The notes under the pieces were generated by a model. That model was not told the origin of the DNA, did no database searches, and saw only the letters and a list, made by a program, of their open reading frames with translations. A stretch of 64,000 nucleotides of DNA from Bradyrhizobium tropiciagri (GTDB lineage Bacteria; Pseudomonadota; Alphaproteobacteria; Rhizobiales; Xanthobacteraceae), in the NCBI RefSeq assembly GCF_018130505.1, contig NZ_JAFCKH010000005.1, positions 372,001-436,000 on the forward strand, in the 5' to 3' direction. Position numbers and translations under genes: made by a program. This document shows positions 1 to 9,359 of this stretch, piece after piece. Each line of letters opens with the position of its first letter. Positions within the stretch are counted from its first letter, which is position 1.

Positions 1-366
1 GTCGACCAGTTCAAGGCGCTGATGCCGGCGATCATGAAGAGCTTCAAGCCGGCGATCGTCCAGGGCCGCAACGATGTCGAGCACGACTACGATGCCCTGA
101 CGCCGGTGCTGCTCGATAGCTTCCAGGCGCGGTTCAGCGAATTGTCGGAGGCCATCGCCATCGTCTACGCCAACAACTTCTCGCCGGACGATTTGCGCGG
201 CCTGATCACCTTCTACAAGAGCCCGGTCGGCCAGAAGCTGCTCGAGAAGACGCCCGCGGTGACGCAGCAATCGCTGCTGGCCGGCCAGAAATTCGGCCAG
301 TCGGTGGCGGTGGAGTTGCGGCAGCGGATCATCGAGGAACTGCGCAAGAAGGGTCACAATATCTGA
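1..366 (+). CDS. DUF2059 domain protein, 5' truncated by window edge
   Basis: The reading frame is open from the first base, so the gene starts outside the window and only the C-terminal 121 residues are visible. They form a compact helical segment containing FYKSPVGQKLLEKTPAV, which is the hallmark of the DUF2059 family. Members are small, usually exported alphaproteobacterial proteins of unknown function; the signal peptide would lie in the missing part. It ends in GHNI followed by TGA. The 296 bp to the next gene show no gene. Family assignment is good; the molecular role is unknown. Confidence 0.8.
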   Translation, partial: VDQFKALMPAIMKSFKPAIVQGRNDVEHDYDALTPVLLDSFQARFSELSEAIAIVYANNFSPDDLRGLITFYKSPVGQKLLEKTPAVTQQSLLAGQKFGQSVAVELRQRIIEELRKKGHNI

Positions 367-662
367 CCGCATGCCTGGCCCTCCGCGGCCGGCTCCCGGC
401 CTGAAATCGCCCCGGGAACCGCTATCAGCGGCATTCGAGACGGCACCGGCCGTCAATTTCCCGTGTCGAGGGAGCCCTACATCAAGGTTAGCGGGCGAAT
501 GGCACCCATGATAGGTAATTAGGGACCGTTAATGACTGATTCGCGACTCGCAATATCGGCCAAGACCCCCTAAATCGCCTCCCCGAGGGCGATCGCCCGG
601 CCGGAACGAAGCCCGACGTAGAGGCATTACCCGGAGAAACAGGAACAAGGCGTCTTGCGGAT

Positions 663-1841
663 ATGATGGATCAGCAGAACATCGCGGCTGTGCGGCCCGT
701 GTCCGCCGATCCTGCTGTCGCCTTGGCCAAGGCGCTCGGCCAATGGCCGCCGAAGCGGCCGGCCGCGAAGCTGCGTTCCCCGGCAGCGCTCAAGCTCGAC
801 GCTCCCGCCGCGATCAAGACCTCCGTCGAAGACCTCGCGCGCGACCTTGGCCTGCGGCTCGGCGACCAGAACGAGCTGACGATCCGCCGCATCAAGCGTG
901 GCAAGTCGTATTCATTCGTTCGCGCCAACGGCTCGCGTATCCGCGACGCGCGCACCATCCGCCGTCTGCATGCGATGGCGATGCCGCCGGCCTATCGCCG
1001 GGTGCGCTACTCCACCGATCCGAACACGCATCTGCAGGCGGTCGGCCTCGATGCTGCCGGCCGGCTGCAATATCGCTATCACGCCGATTGGGAGAAGGTC
1101 CGCGAGCAGCGCAAGGCGCACCGCCTCGCCAAGCTGGTGGCGGCGCTGCCGAAGATCCGGCGCAAGGTCTCGGCGTTCCTGTCGGGCGACGAGCCGACCC
1201 GCGAATTCGCGCTGTCGGCGGTGATCGAATTGATCGCGCGCACCGCGATCCGCCCCGGCAACGAATCCTATGCCCGCCTCAACGGCACCCGCGGCGCCAC
1301 CACGCTGCTCAAATCCAACGTCACGCTGGAAGACGACAGTCTGGTGCTGACCTTCAAGGCCAAGGGCGGCAAGGCCGTGCGCAAGGAATGCGATGCGGCC
1401 AAGCTGGTGCGCGCCATCGGCGTGCTGCGCGACGTCCCCGGCAAGCGCATGTTCCAGTATTACGACCGCTCCGGCGTCGTGCGCGCCGCCTCGACCACGG
1501 CGGTGAACGCGTTCCTGCGCGAGATCGCCGGCATCAAGATCTCGCTGAAGGATTTCCGTACCCTGATGGCCTCGGCCGTCGTGGTGGAATCGCTGTCGCG
1601 GATCACGCCGGCCACCAGCCAGCGCGGCCGCAAGCGTCAGGTGCTGGACGCGATCCGCGCCGCCGCCGACCAGCTCTCCAACACGCCGGCGATCTGCCGC
1701 AAGAGCTACGTCCACGACACCATCGTCACCGCCTTCGAGGACGGCATCCTCGAACGCTTCGCCGCGACGATGGGCGGCTACCGCACGCAGAGCAAGCGCG
1801 AGCAGCTGCTGGCGCAGGTGGTGATGGCGGCGGGGGCGTAA
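663..1841 (+). CDS. DNA topoisomerase IB (poxvirus/eukaryote-like)
   Basis: A 392-residue type IB topoisomerase, which relaxes supercoiled DNA by transient 3'-phosphotyrosyl cleavage of one strand. The N-terminal ~70 residues are variable. The core carries the expected elements in order: GNESYARLNGTRGATTL (first catalytic Arg region), FKAKGGKA (Lys), LKDFRT (second Arg) and the nucleophile Tyr349 in CRKSYVHD. The usual aromatic residue after KDFRT is Leu here. Bacterial members are accessory enzymes, common in soil alphaproteobacteria and distinct from TopA. Two ATGs are adjacent (663 and 666). It appears to be monocistronic; a palindromic repeat follows directly. Confidence 0.93.
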   Translation: MMDQQNIAAVRPVSADPAVALAKALGQWPPKRPAAKLRSPAALKLDAPAAIKTSVEDLARDLGLRLGDQNELTIRRIKRGKSYSFVRANGSRIRDARTIRRLHAMAMPPAYRRVRYSTDPNTHLQAVGLDAAGRLQYRYHADWEKVREQRKAHRLAKLVAALPKIRRKVSAFLSGDEPTREFALSAVIELIARTAIRPGNESYARLNGTRGATTLLKSNVTLEDDSLVLTFKAKGGKAVRKECDAAKLVRAIGVLRDVPGKRMFQYYDRSGVVRAASTTAVNAFLREIAGIKISLKDFRTLMASAVVVESLSRITPATSQRGRKRQVLDAIRAAADQLSNTPAICRKSYVHDTIVTAFEDGILERFAATMGGYRTQSKREQLLAQVVMAAGA

Positions 1842-1860
1842 GCCGCCCCATTCTCCACAC

Positions 1861-1983
1861 CGTCGTCCCGGCGAAGGCCGGGACCCATAACCACAAATCT
1901 CGATTGCTGATACGCGCTGCGGCCACAGCCTGCCGTAACAATGCGCGCCTGTGGTAATGGGTCCCGGCCTTCGCCGGGACGAC
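1861..1983. repeat. Long palindromic intergenic repeat, family A copy 1
   Basis: The two ends are inverted copies: CGTCGTCCCGGCGAAGGCCG runs on into GGACCCATAACCAC, and the far end reads GTGGTAATGGGTCCCGGCC followed by TTCGCCGGGACGAC. A less conserved centre lies between. The same element recurs at 56021-56143 with conserved ends and a different middle. It fills the space between the convergent topoisomerase and EVE genes and could form a bidirectional terminator stem. Such REP/MITE-like repeats are common in Bradyrhizobium-type genomes (general knowledge). Confidence 0.85.
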
Positions 1984-1984
1984 A

Positions 1985-2398
1985 TCATAATCCGCCCATC
2001 TTGCAGACCATCTTCCACTCATCGGCCGTGACCGGCTGCACCGACAGCCGCGAATATTTCACCAGCGCCATCTCGGCGAGCTTCTTGTCGGCCTTGATCG
2101 CCGCCATCGTCACCGGGGTCTTCAGCGGCTTGTCGGCCTTGATGTCGACGCAGACGAACTTGCCGGTCTTGTCGGTCGGGTCTGGATAGGCTTCCTTGAT
2201 GATCTCGGCGATGCCGACGATCTCCTTGCCCTCGTTGGAATGATAGAAGAACGCCTTGTCGCCCTTCTTCATGTTGACGAGGTTCTGCCGCGCGGTGAAG
2301 TTGCGCACGCCGGTCCAGGCTTCGCCCTTCGCGCCCTTGGCGACCTGCTGGTCCCACGACCAGACCGAAGGTTCGGATTTCACCAGCCAGTACGCCAT
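1985..2398 (-). CDS. EVE domain-containing protein
   Basis: A 137-residue single-domain protein starting MAYWLVKSEPSVWSWDQQ. The EVE (PUA-like) fold has the typical WTGVRNFTARQNL and KGDKAFFYHSNEGKEIVGIAE segments. EVE domains bind modified bases in RNA or DNA; the ligand of this stand-alone form is not established. The start at 2398 is preferred over the in-frame ATG at 2404 because GGAGGA lies 6 nt before 2398 but abuts 2404. It is the last gene of tsaD-gpsA-EVE, 2 bp behind gpsA, so it is almost certainly co-transcribed. Confidence 0.87.
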   Translation of the reverse strand: MAYWLVKSEPSVWSWDQQVAKGAKGEAWTGVRNFTARQNLVNMKKGDKAFFYHSNEGKEIVGIAEIIKEAYPDPTDKTGKFVCVDIKADKPLKTPVTMAAIKADKKLAEMALVKYSRLSVQPVTADEWKMVCKMGGL

Positions 2399-2400
2399 CG

Positions 2401-3381
2401 TCATTCCTCCGCCTTGAACGGCCGCGTCAGCAGGCCCTCGATCGCGGCATCGATCGTCAGCCTGCCCGCCAGAATCGCCGCGACGGCGTTTGATACCGGC
2501 ATATCGACATTCTGCGAAGCGGCGAGCTCGCACAGTACCGGCGCGGTAAAGGCACCCTCGGCGAGCTTGCCGACCGGCGCCGGCTCGCCGCGGCCGAGTG
2601 CGAGGCCGAGCGCGAAATTGCGCGACTGCGCGGTCGAGCAGCTCAAGAGGAGATCGCCGAGGCCGGACAGGCCGGCGAGCGTCTCGGCGCGGGCGCCGCA
2701 GGCGCGGCCGAGCCGGGCGAGCTCGCTGAAGCCGCGTGTGGTCAGCGCGGCCAGCGCGGAGGCGCCGAGCTCGCGACCGACCACGATGCCGGCGGCGATC
2801 GCCAGCACGTTCTTCGCGGCGCCGCCGATCTCGACGCCGCGCACGTCGGTCGAGTGATAGGGGCGGAAGGTCGCCGAGCCCAGCGCCTGCACGAGGCTGC
2901 TGGCCAGCGCCTCGTCTCTCGTGGCCAGGGTCACAGCGGTCGGCAGGCCGCGCGCGACGTCATCGGCAAAGCTCGGCCCCGACAGGATCGCGGGCATGGC
3001 GCGCGGCGCCGCTTCCGCGATCACCTCGGTCATGAATTTATGCGTGCCGTGTTCGATGCCCTTGGCGCAGGCGATCACAGGCGTTTCCGGCTTGAGATGC
3101 GGCGCAAGGTGACCGACCGCGGCGCGCAGATGCTGCGCGGGAGTGACGGCGAGAACGATGTCCGCATGCGCGGCGGCTGCGATATCCGCTGTCACCGTGA
3201 TCGCTGCATCGAGCCGGACGCCGGCGAGCTTCGGATTGATCCGCGTCGCCTGGACCTGCGCCGCGTGCTCGGCATTGCGTGCGTACAGCGTCACCTTGCG
3301 CCCGGCGCGCGCGGCGACATCGGCCAGCGCCGTTCCCCAGGCCCCGGCGCCGATCACGCTGACTGATGTGTACGCCGGCAT
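2401..3381 (-). CDS. gpsA: NAD(P)H-dependent glycerol-3-phosphate dehydrogenase
   Basis: Cytosolic reductase making sn-glycerol 3-phosphate from dihydroxyacetone phosphate for phospholipid synthesis. It has 326 residues, normal for GpsA. The N-terminal Rossmann motif GAGAWG is at 11-16, CAKGIE at 105-110, GPSFA at 135-139, the catalytic-region GGAAKN ends near Lys190, and GLSGLGDL and SRN follow in the C-terminal helical domain. The start lies 13 bp behind the tsaD stop, and the downstream EVE start is 2 bp away, giving a compact operon. Confidence 0.96.
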   Translation of the reverse strand: MPAYTSVSVIGAGAWGTALADVAARAGRKVTLYARNAEHAAQVQATRINPKLAGVRLDAAITVTADIAAAAHADIVLAVTPAQHLRAAVGHLAPHLKPETPVIACAKGIEHGTHKFMTEVIAEAAPRAMPAILSGPSFADDVARGLPTAVTLATRDEALASSLVQALGSATFRPYHSTDVRGVEIGGAAKNVLAIAAGIVVGRELGASALAALTTRGFSELARLGRACGARAETLAGLSGLGDLLLSCSTAQSRNFALGLALGRGEPAPVGKLAEGAFTAPVLCELAASQNVDMPVSNAVAAILAGRLTIDAAIEGLLTRPFKAEE

Positions 3382-3394
3382 TGCACGCCTCAGT

Positions 3395-4468
3395 TCAATG
3401 TCCCGCGCGGCTGTTGGCGTGGCCGGCAGGCGCCTTCGCGTTGGCGTCGAGCAGCCAGCGCGCGCGCGGCGGGGCTTCCATCGTGTCGGTGAGGCCGAGC
3501 GCCATCCGTTCGGCGCCGGCCCAGGCGATCATCGCGCCATTGTCGGTGCAGAGCGCCGGCGGCGGGATGATCAGCGTGGTCTGCGCCTTCGCCGCGACAT
3601 CCTGCAGCGCGCTGCGGATGGCGTGATTGGCGGCGACGCCGCCGGCCGCGACCAGCGCGCGCGGCGTGCCGAATTGTTCCTGGAACAGTTTGAGCCCGAC
3701 GCTCAGCCGATCGGCGGTCGAGTCCAGCACCGCAGCCTGGAAGCTGGCGCAGAGATCGCTGATGTCCTGCGGCTCCAGCGGCGTCAGCCGGCTGGCCTCG
3801 TTGCGCACCGCCGTCTTCAATCCCGACAGTGAGAAGTTCGCGTCCGGGCGGCCGAGCATCGGGCGCGGGAAGGTAAAGCGCTTGGCGTCGCCGCCTTCCG
3901 CCGCGCGCTCGACCTGCGGGCCGCCGGGATAGGGCAGCGACAGCATCTTCGCCACCTTGTCGAACGCCTCGCCCATCGCATCGTCGACGGTGGTGCCGAG
4001 CCGCACATATTGTCCGACGCCGACCACGGCGACGATCTGGGTGTGGCCGCCCGAGGCCAGGAACAGGCAATAGGGAAACGCCAGCGCGCAGGTGAGGCGT
4101 GGCGTCAGCGCATGCGCCTCGAGATGGTTCACCGCGATCAGCGGCGTGTCGTGCACCATCGCGATCGCCTTCGCGGTGGTGAGGCCGACGATGACGCCGC
4201 CGATCAGCCCGGGCCCGGCCGCGGCGGCGACCGCCGAGAGCTGCGCGTAGCCGACGCCAGCCTCCTTCATCGCGCTGTCGACGATGCCGTCGAGCAGGTC
4301 GACATGGGCGCGCGCCGCGATCTCCGGCACCACGCCGCCGAAGCGGGCGTGCTCGGCGATCTGCGAGCGGACGACGTTGGAGAGGATCTTGCCCGAGCCA
4401 TCGCTCTGGCGCTCGACCACCGCGGCTGCGGTTTCATCGCAGGTGGTCTCGATCCCCAATACCAGCAT
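3395..4468 (-). CDS. tsaD: tRNA N6-adenosine threonylcarbamoyltransferase TsaD
   Basis: Transfers threonylcarbamoyl from TC-AMP to A37 of ANN-decoding tRNAs, together with TsaB and TsaE. The 357-residue product starts [13 protein letters not shown], the canonical N-terminus of the ASKHA-fold Kae1/TsaD family. GPGLIGG is near 86-91, the metal-binding HxxxH is NHLEAHA (His115, His119), SGGHTQ is near 139-144, and [10 protein letters not shown] is in the C-terminal part. The frame stays open far upstream, antisense to hemD, but homology begins only at this ATG. First gene of the tsaD-gpsA-EVE operon, divergent from hemD. Confidence 0.96.
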   Translation of the reverse strand: MLVLGIETTCDETAAAVVERQSDGSGKILSNVVRSQIAEHARFGGVVPEIAARAHVDLLDGIVDSAMKEAGVGYAQLSAVAAAAGPGLIGGVIVGLTTAKAIAMVHDTPLIAVNHLEAHALTPRLTCALAFPYCLFLASGGHTQIVAVVGVGQYVRLGTTVDDAMGEAFDKVAKMLSLPYPGGPQVERAAEGGDAKRFTFPRPMLGRPDANFSLSGLKTAVRNEASRLTPLEPQDISDLCASFQAAVLDSTADRLSVGLKLFQEQFGTPRALVAAGGVAANHAIRSALQDVAAKAQTTLIIPPPALCTDNGAMIAWAGAERMALGLTDTMEAPPRARWLLDANAKAPAGHANSRAGH

Positions 4469-4648
4469 CGATGGTTCGTTACCCAATGTCGGCCCTTGTG
4501 CTACCAGCATGACCCCGGACGGTGAGAACCGATTTCCGACATGATCATGCTCAATGACAGAGATAGTGTCCCTTCCGGGGTAGCATTGCGAGGTCTCAAA
4601 GTGCAATCGGTAGCGAATCTTCCTTTCTCGCGGCTGGAGCCCTGACCG

Positions 4649-5389
4649 TTGCCCGTCCTCGTCACGCGCCCGCATCCCGACAATGAAGCGACGCTCAAAG
4701 CCCTGCGCGCGCGGGGCATCGAGGCGCTGTCGGCGCCGGTGCTGCGGTTCGAGCCGCTGCCGTTCCACGACGATGCCGACACCGATTATGACGCCGTCAT
4801 CCTGACCAGCGCCAATGCGCTGCGCGCGGGCGATCTCGCCGGCAGCCGCCTGCTGAAGCTGCCGCTGTTCGCGGTGGGAAGCCACACCGCCGATGCTGCG
4901 CGCGCCGCCGGGTTCGGCGAGGTGATCGTGGGCAAGGGCGATGCCGTCGCGCTGCGCAACCTCGTGCTTGCCCGCGTCAAGGCCGGGAAATTGAACAAGG
5001 ACGCCACGCTGCTTTACCTCGCCGGCGCCGATCTCTCGCGCGATCTCGCCGGCGAGCTCGGCGCCAAGGGATTGACCGTGGTCACCCACACAACCTACCG
5101 GATGGCCCCCATCGGCGGCCTGCCAAGCGAGATCAGCGACGCCTTCATGGCGAACCGGATCACGGCGGTGCTGCATTATTCCCGCCGCAGCGCGCGGGCG
5201 TTCCTGGACGCGGTGCGGACCGGCGGGCTGGAGATTTCGGCGCTGGCGCTGCCGCAATGCTGCATCTCGGCCTCCGTTGCGGAAGTGCTGCACGACGCCG
5301 GCGCCAGGAAGGTGGTGGTGGCGGCGCAGCCGGACGAAACCGCCCTATTGGATGCGCTGGACCGCGCCCTGCGCCCGCCGTCGGCATGA
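4649..5389 (+). CDS. hemD: Uroporphyrinogen-III synthase
   Basis: Closes and inverts ring D of hydroxymethylbilane to give uroporphyrinogen III in haem synthesis. The 246-residue product starts at a TTG ([22 protein letters not shown]); no ATG lies near the homologous N-terminus. Two pseudo-symmetric domains are recognisable, with [24 protein letters not shown] and the C-terminal [13 protein letters not shown] segment typical of this weakly conserved family. The two downstream genes match the usual alphaproteobacterial hemD-mitofilin-hemY order. No hemC lies in this window, so the preceding enzyme must be encoded elsewhere. Confidence 0.9.
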   Translation: MPVLVTRPHPDNEATLKALRARGIEALSAPVLRFEPLPFHDDADTDYDAVILTSANALRAGDLAGSRLLKLPLFAVGSHTADAARAAGFGEVIVGKGDAVALRNLVLARVKAGKLNKDATLLYLAGADLSRDLAGELGAKGLTVVTHTTYRMAPIGGLPSEISDAFMANRITAVLHYSRRSARAFLDAVRTGGLEISALALPQCCISASVAEVLHDAGARKVVVAAQPDETALLDALDRALRPPSA

Positions 5390-5502
5390 TTCTTTCGTCT
5401 GAACATGATGTTAGCCAATGCCCAGTTTTTCGGAACGTGCTCTAAGAAGCCGGGACGATTCTGCTAGAATGGGCGTGCCAATGGTTTTGAGGACTTCCCG
5501 CG

Positions 5503-6732
5503 ATGGCTGAAGAGAGGCCCGAGGACAAAGGATTGTCGCCGGATTCCCGGCCCAAGCGCGCGCCGCCGACCATCGATCTCGAGGCGACCGACGTCTCCAC
5601 CGGGCCGGCGAAGGCCGAGGAGCCCCTGGAAGGGGCGGAGCCGTCTGCCGAGACGGCGGCAGCAGACGCGCCTGAAGGTGCTCCCCCGCCCGAGAGCGAG
5701 CCCCAACCGGAGCCGCAGCCCGAGACCGTTTCCGCCGCGCCGGAACCCGAGCCGTCGCGACCGGTGTCGCCCTGGGTGATCGCGCCGGTATCCGGTGCGG
5801 TGGCGGCGGCGCTGGTGATCGGGGTCGGCTGGCTGCTCGGCTGGCCGGCGGTGCAGCCCGTCACCGCGCCGCAGAGCAATGCCGCGGCAATCGACGAACT
5901 CACCGGCCGCATCGCCGGTCTCGAAACCAGGCTCAACAAGCCGGCGAGCGATCCCGCGGCTGCCGCGCGGCTGGAGGCGCTGGACAAGTCGATCGCCGCG
6001 CTGCGCAGCGAACTTGCATCGACGCGCGCGCAATCCGACAAGCTCGCGGCCGCGGCCAATGCGCCGCGCGCCGGCGCGCCGGCGCCCGATCTCTCCGGCA
6101 TCACCGCGCGCATCGACAGGATCGAAGCCGCGGTGAAGGCGCAAGGCGCGGAGATCGCCAAGCAGAACGGCACGATCGCCGACGCCAAAGCCGAGGCGAA
6201 GGCGGCCGATGATGCGCCGCTGCGCCGCGTGGTCGCGGCATCGCTGCTCGACGTCGCGGTCCGCCACGGCGATCCCTTCGTTTCCACGCTTGCGGCCGCG
6301 AAGGCGGTTGCCGACAATCCCGACGCGCTGAAGCCGCTCGATGCCTTCGCCGCCTCAGGCGTGCCGAGCGCGAACGTGCTGTGCCGCGAGCTGCTCGAGA
6401 TCGTCCCGAAACTGATGCCGCCGGCGCAGGATGCGGTGACATCAGGCACGGGACTGGTCGATCGGTTGCAGGCCGGCGCGTCAAAGCTGATCCGGATCGA
6501 GCGCACCGACGCCGCCGGCACCGATCGCAGCAGTGTCGTCGCGCGCGTGACATCGGCGGCCGTGCATAATGATCTGGCGTTGACCGAGCGCGAATTGAAG
6601 TCGCTGCCGCCGGCCGATCGCGCGGCGGCGCAAGCCTGGATCGACAAGGTGGATGCACGCCGCGCCGCGCTCGGCGCCTCCAGGACATTCGCCGACAACG
6701 CGATGGCGGCGCTCGCCGCGGTCAACCAGTAG
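5503..6732 (+). CDS. Mitofilin-family inner membrane protein
   Basis: A 409-residue protein of the alphaproteobacterial mitofilin (Mic60-like, COG4223) family. It begins with ~85 acidic and proline-rich cytoplasmic residues. One membrane helix follows at about 91-114 (WVIAPVSGAVAAALVIGVGW), then an Ala/Lys/Glu-rich coiled coil at about 125-230 and a helical C-terminal mitofilin signature (ARHGDPF-like AVRHGDPF, then LDAFAASGVPS). Bacterial homologues shape the inner membrane and contact outer-membrane proteins. It lies 113 bp behind hemD and 34 bp before hemY. Confidence 0.88.
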   Translation: MAEERPEDKGLSPDSRPKRAPPTIDLEATDVSTGPAKAEEPLEGAEPSAETAAADAPEGAPPPESEPQPEPQPETVSAAPEPEPSRPVSPWVIAPVSGAVAAALVIGVGWLLGWPAVQPVTAPQSNAAAIDELTGRIAGLETRLNKPASDPAAAARLEALDKSIAALRSELASTRAQSDKLAAAANAPRAGAPAPDLSGITARIDRIEAAVKAQGAEIAKQNGTIADAKAEAKAADDAPLRRVVAASLLDVAVRHGDPFVSTLAAAKAVADNPDALKPLDAFAASGVPSANVLCRELLEIVPKLMPPAQDAVTSGTGLVDRLQAGASKLIRIERTDAAGTDRSSVVARVTSAAVHNDLALTERELKSLPPADRAAAQAWIDKVDARRAALGASRTFADNAMAALAAVNQ

Positions 6733-6766
6733 TGTCTCGCAGTAGGTTCTCGCAGTAAGGTCGTCG

Positions 6767-8515
6767 ATGATCCGGATCGTTCTGTTTCTGCTGTTGATCG
6801 CGCTCGTTGGCGGAGGTGCGGCCTGGCTGGCCGATCAACCCGGCGATCTCGTGCTGGCATGGGGCGGCCTGCGCCTGACCTCCAAGCAGCCGCTGTTCCT
6901 GCTCGCCCTCGTCCTGCTGGCGGCGATCCTCGCCGGGGCGATCCTGCACGCGCTGTGGAAGGTGCCGGGCTATGTCCGCCGTAACAGGCGCGAACGGCTG
7001 CACGCCCGCGGCCGCCGCGCCATCACGCAAGGCCTGCTCGCGATCGGCCATGGTGATTCCACCTCTGCCCGCGCGCATGCCGAAACGGCGCGGCGCCACG
7101 CCGGCAACGATCCGCTGACGCTGCTGCTGCACGCGCAGTCCGCCCAGCTCGACGGTGACCGCGAGGCGGCGCAGCGCGCCTTCCGCGCCATGGCCGAGCG
7201 CGAGGACACGCGGCTGCTCGGCCTGCGCGGCCTGTTCATCGAGGCGCAGCGCGCCGACGATCCGGTCACCGCCGTGATGGTCGCCGAGGAGGCGCTGCGA
7301 CTGTCGCCGTCCTCGACCTGGGCCTCGCATGCCGTGCTCGGCTTCTGCTGCGCCAAGGGCGACTGGGCCGGCGCGCTGTCGATCATCGACAACAACCATT
7401 CGTCGGGACTGATCGACAAGGCGGCCTACCGGCGGCAGCGCGGCGTGCTGCTGGCGGCGCGCGCGCTGGAGCTCGAGACCGTCGACCGCGACCTGTCGCG
7501 CGAGAGCGCGATGGAGGCGGTCAAGCTGGCGCCGACGCTGATTCCGGCCGCGGTGCTCGCGGCGAAGTTCGAGAGCGAGGCGCATCAGGTGCGCCGCGCG
7601 ATGCGCATCGTCGAGACCGCATGGCTGGCGCAGCCGCATCCCGATCTCGCCGATGCCTACGCCCATGTGCGGCTGGGTGATGCCGCGCGCCAGCGCCTGG
7701 TGCGGGTCGAGACGCTGGCGGCCAAGACGCCCGGTCATATCGAGGGCGCGCTGGCGATCGCGCGTGCCGCGATCGACGCATCGGAATTCGCCAAGGCGCG
7801 CGCCGCGCTGGAGCCGTTCATCGCCGCGCCGACCCAGCGCGTCGCGCTCTTGATGGCCGAGATCGAGCGCACCGAACATGGCGACAGCGGCCGCGCCCGG
7901 GCCTGGACCCAGCGCGCGGTGCGCGCGCTGCACGATCCGGCCTGGACCGCCGACGGCTACGTCTCGGACCGCTGGCGTCCGGTCTCGCCGGTCTCCGGCC
8001 GGCTCGACGCCTTCCAGTGGCAGACCCCGGTCGCAGCCTTGCCGTCCGACAAGGGCAGCGCGATCGAGCCGTCCCCCTTCGAGGAGGCGATGCTGGCCCC
8101 GCGCGCAGTCGAGCCGCCCAAGGAAGCCGCCAGCGAGCCGCCGGCATCCGAGCCAAAGCCGATTGAGCCGATCGAGGCGAAGCCGGCCGAGCCTGCCGCG
8201 GCGACCGTCCAGGACAACGCCCCGGTGCCCGCCGCCTTCGACGCCGAACCGATCCCGGCCGAACCGGCAGCCCCACCCGAGCCTGCCCCAAAGCCCGAAT
8301 CGGCACCCCCGGCACCGGCCCCCTTGTTCCGATCCCGCACCGACCTGCCCAAGGCCGCCCCGGCGCCGATCCCACCCGTGATCCCGATCGTCCGCGCCCC
8401 CGACGACCCCGGAGTCGACGAGGACGGCCCGCCGGACGAATTCGCGGAACAAATCGGCCCGCCGAAGGCCCAGGCGGGCGGTTGGCGCGGATTTCTGTCA
8501 CGTTTGAGCAGCTAA
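6767..8515 (+). CDS. hemY: HemY-family tetratricopeptide membrane protein
   Basis: A 582-residue protein with the HemY N-terminal domain: two membrane helices at about 2-20 and 43-64 linked by the conserved GDLVLAWGGLRLTSKQPLF. A periplasmic run of TPR-like helices follows to about residue 430. The last ~130 residues form a Pro/Glu/Ala-rich tail that looks disordered. In gammaproteobacteria HemY is tied to late haem synthesis, but its biochemical role is unclear; it is not protoporphyrinogen oxidase. Last gene of hemD-mitofilin-hemY; the name follows family usage. Confidence 0.9.
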   Translation: MIRIVLFLLLIALVGGGAAWLADQPGDLVLAWGGLRLTSKQPLFLLALVLLAAILAGAILHALWKVPGYVRRNRRERLHARGRRAITQGLLAIGHGDSTSARAHAETARRHAGNDPLTLLLHAQSAQLDGDREAAQRAFRAMAEREDTRLLGLRGLFIEAQRADDPVTAVMVAEEALRLSPSSTWASHAVLGFCCAKGDWAGALSIIDNNHSSGLIDKAAYRRQRGVLLAARALELETVDRDLSRESAMEAVKLAPTLIPAAVLAAKFESEAHQVRRAMRIVETAWLAQPHPDLADAYAHVRLGDAARQRLVRVETLAAKTPGHIEGALAIARAAIDASEFAKARAALEPFIAAPTQRVALLMAEIERTEHGDSGRARAWTQRAVRALHDPAWTADGYVSDRWRPVSPVSGRLDAFQWQTPVAALPSDKGSAIEPSPFEEAMLAPRAVEPPKEAASEPPASEPKPIEPIEAKPAEPAAATVQDNAPVPAAFDAEPIPAEPAAPPEPAPKPESAPPAPAPLFRSRTDLPKAAPAPIPPVIPIVRAPDDPGVDEDGPPDEFAEQIGPPKAQAGGWRGFLSRLSS

Positions 8516-8518
8516 TCT

Positions 8519-8562
8519 GCGGTTAAATAACCGCGATCTTGCCAATCGGGCCCATGCCCGAT
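8519..8562. terminator. Paired short hairpins after hemY
   Basis: Two perfect short inverted repeats follow the hemY stop by 3 bp: GCGGTTA-AA-TAACCGC (8519-8534) and ATCGGGC-CCAT-GCCCGAT (8545-8562). There is no T-run, so this is only a possible terminator or processing signal. TTGCCA (8539-8544), 17 bp and TATCAG (8562-8567) could also form a weak tRNA promoter overlapping the second hairpin. Confidence 0.35.
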
Positions 8563-8602
8563 ATCAGGTGGCACGCGTTGACAACCAGTTGTCGAACGGT
8601 TC

Positions 8603-8678
8603 GCCGCAATAGCTCAGTTGGTAGAGCACGTCATTCGTAATGACGGGGTCGGGGGTTCGAGTCCCTCTTGCGGCACCA
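8603..8678 (+). tRNA. tRNA-Thr (anticodon CGT)
   Basis: A full 76-nt cloverleaf with encoded CCA. The acceptor stem is GCCGCAA/TTGCGGC, and the D-arm contains AGCTCAGTTGGTAGAGC. The anticodon stem CGTCA/TGACG encloses the loop TTCGTAA, giving anticodon CGT, which reads ACG. The T-arm is GGGGGTTCGAGTCCCTC. The sequence downstream to about 11.1 kb changes in composition, so this tRNA is a plausible integration site, but no second copy of its 3' end was found in the window. Confidence 0.97.
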
Positions 8679-9117
8679 GTCTTTCCAGGGGCTTACGACG
8701 TAGACACCCCTAAGACCATTCAAGGCTAGGTACGCCAAAGGTACTTTGTGACGACTCTTCGGGACCCTGCACCTGACCCCTCGCTAGTAAGCCGCACGGT
8801 GATTCGATAGGACAAATTCCTTCCGATTTAGATAGTCTGTGAGAATTGTCAGTACGTAAACCGCCTGCGCGAATAAGGCGATGACCGTGAGACCTGGCGC
8901 TTCAAGCCTGCTTCGACAATCCTCCTTCTTGGATCAATATTGATGTTCCCGCTCTTGTGGGTGATCGACGCGACCGGAATGTCAAATTTCTGGTCTGCTC
9001 GCGTTAGGGATGAGTAGCTTCGAGACGACCGCGCTGATCTGCTCTGCGAGCTCTAAACTTCTCTCGTAGTGTCTAGGGCAGCGTTAGCTGTTCCAAATTG
9101 CTGCCTTAAGACTCCCC
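8679..9117. other. Gene-poor stretch downstream of tRNA-Thr
   Basis: 439 bp with stops in all frames and visibly more A/T than the flanks. I found no convincing coding sequence, integrase remnant, or repeat of the tRNA 3' end. A short minus-strand frame at about 8980-9060 reads LELAEQISAVVSKLL before a stop and could be gene debris, but it matches nothing I recognise. Confidence 0.5.
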
Positions 9118-9342
9118 TCACTCGGCTCTCACCCTATCGAGAGCATCGGCCAACGCAAGTGCGTGCCTCGTATCATCAAGGTAGCCGTGGCAGTCGTTGC
9201 AATCGCAGGGACCATCGTACTTGGTCCACCAACGATCAGCATCAACCCAAAGCCATTTGATGCACCCCTCTCGTGCGCGAGTGCACATAAACTCATAGCC
9301 GGGTCTCTGCGCTTTCTTTGCCTTCTTTGCTTTCTTTGCCAT
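9118..9342 (-). CDS. Small Lys- and Cys-rich hypothetical protein
   Basis: A 74-residue protein with a strongly basic start (four KK steps in the first ten residues). Cysteines 20, 27, 46, 48 and 51 include a CDCNDC cluster that could bind a metal; a tryptophan-rich middle (WLWVDADRWW) lies between the Cys groups. The ATG at 9342 has GGAGG 7 nt upstream, which fixes the start. It begins 17 bp after the lipoprotein gene on the same strand, so the two are probably co-transcribed. I do not recognise the family; function unknown. Confidence 0.65.
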   Translation of the reverse strand: MAKKAKKAKKAQRPGYEFMCTRAREGCIKWLWVDADRWWTKYDGPCDCNDCHGYLDDTRHALALADALDRVRAE

Positions 9343-9359
9343 CGGATATCCTCCACAGA

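Noticed and set aside
601-625. ECF (EcfG-type) promoter GGAAC before topoisomerase IB
   Set aside because: GGAAC at 602 is followed at 17 bp by CATT, not CGTT; too weak to call.
743-1957. Long open frame overlapping topoisomerase IB
   Set aside because: Same strand, different frame, Arg/Pro-rich composition; the topoisomerase frame holds all motifs.
3527-4130. Open frames on both strands inside tsaD
   Set aside because: Composition shadows of tsaD without motifs.
4469-5293. N-terminal extension of tsaD through the hemD region
   Set aside because: It is antisense to hemD and has no TsaD homology; the family N-terminus starts exactly at 4468.
8578-8583. TTGACA just before tRNA-Thr as a -35 box
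   Set aside because: It is 20 nt from the mature tRNA start, so the -10 would fall inside the tRNA.
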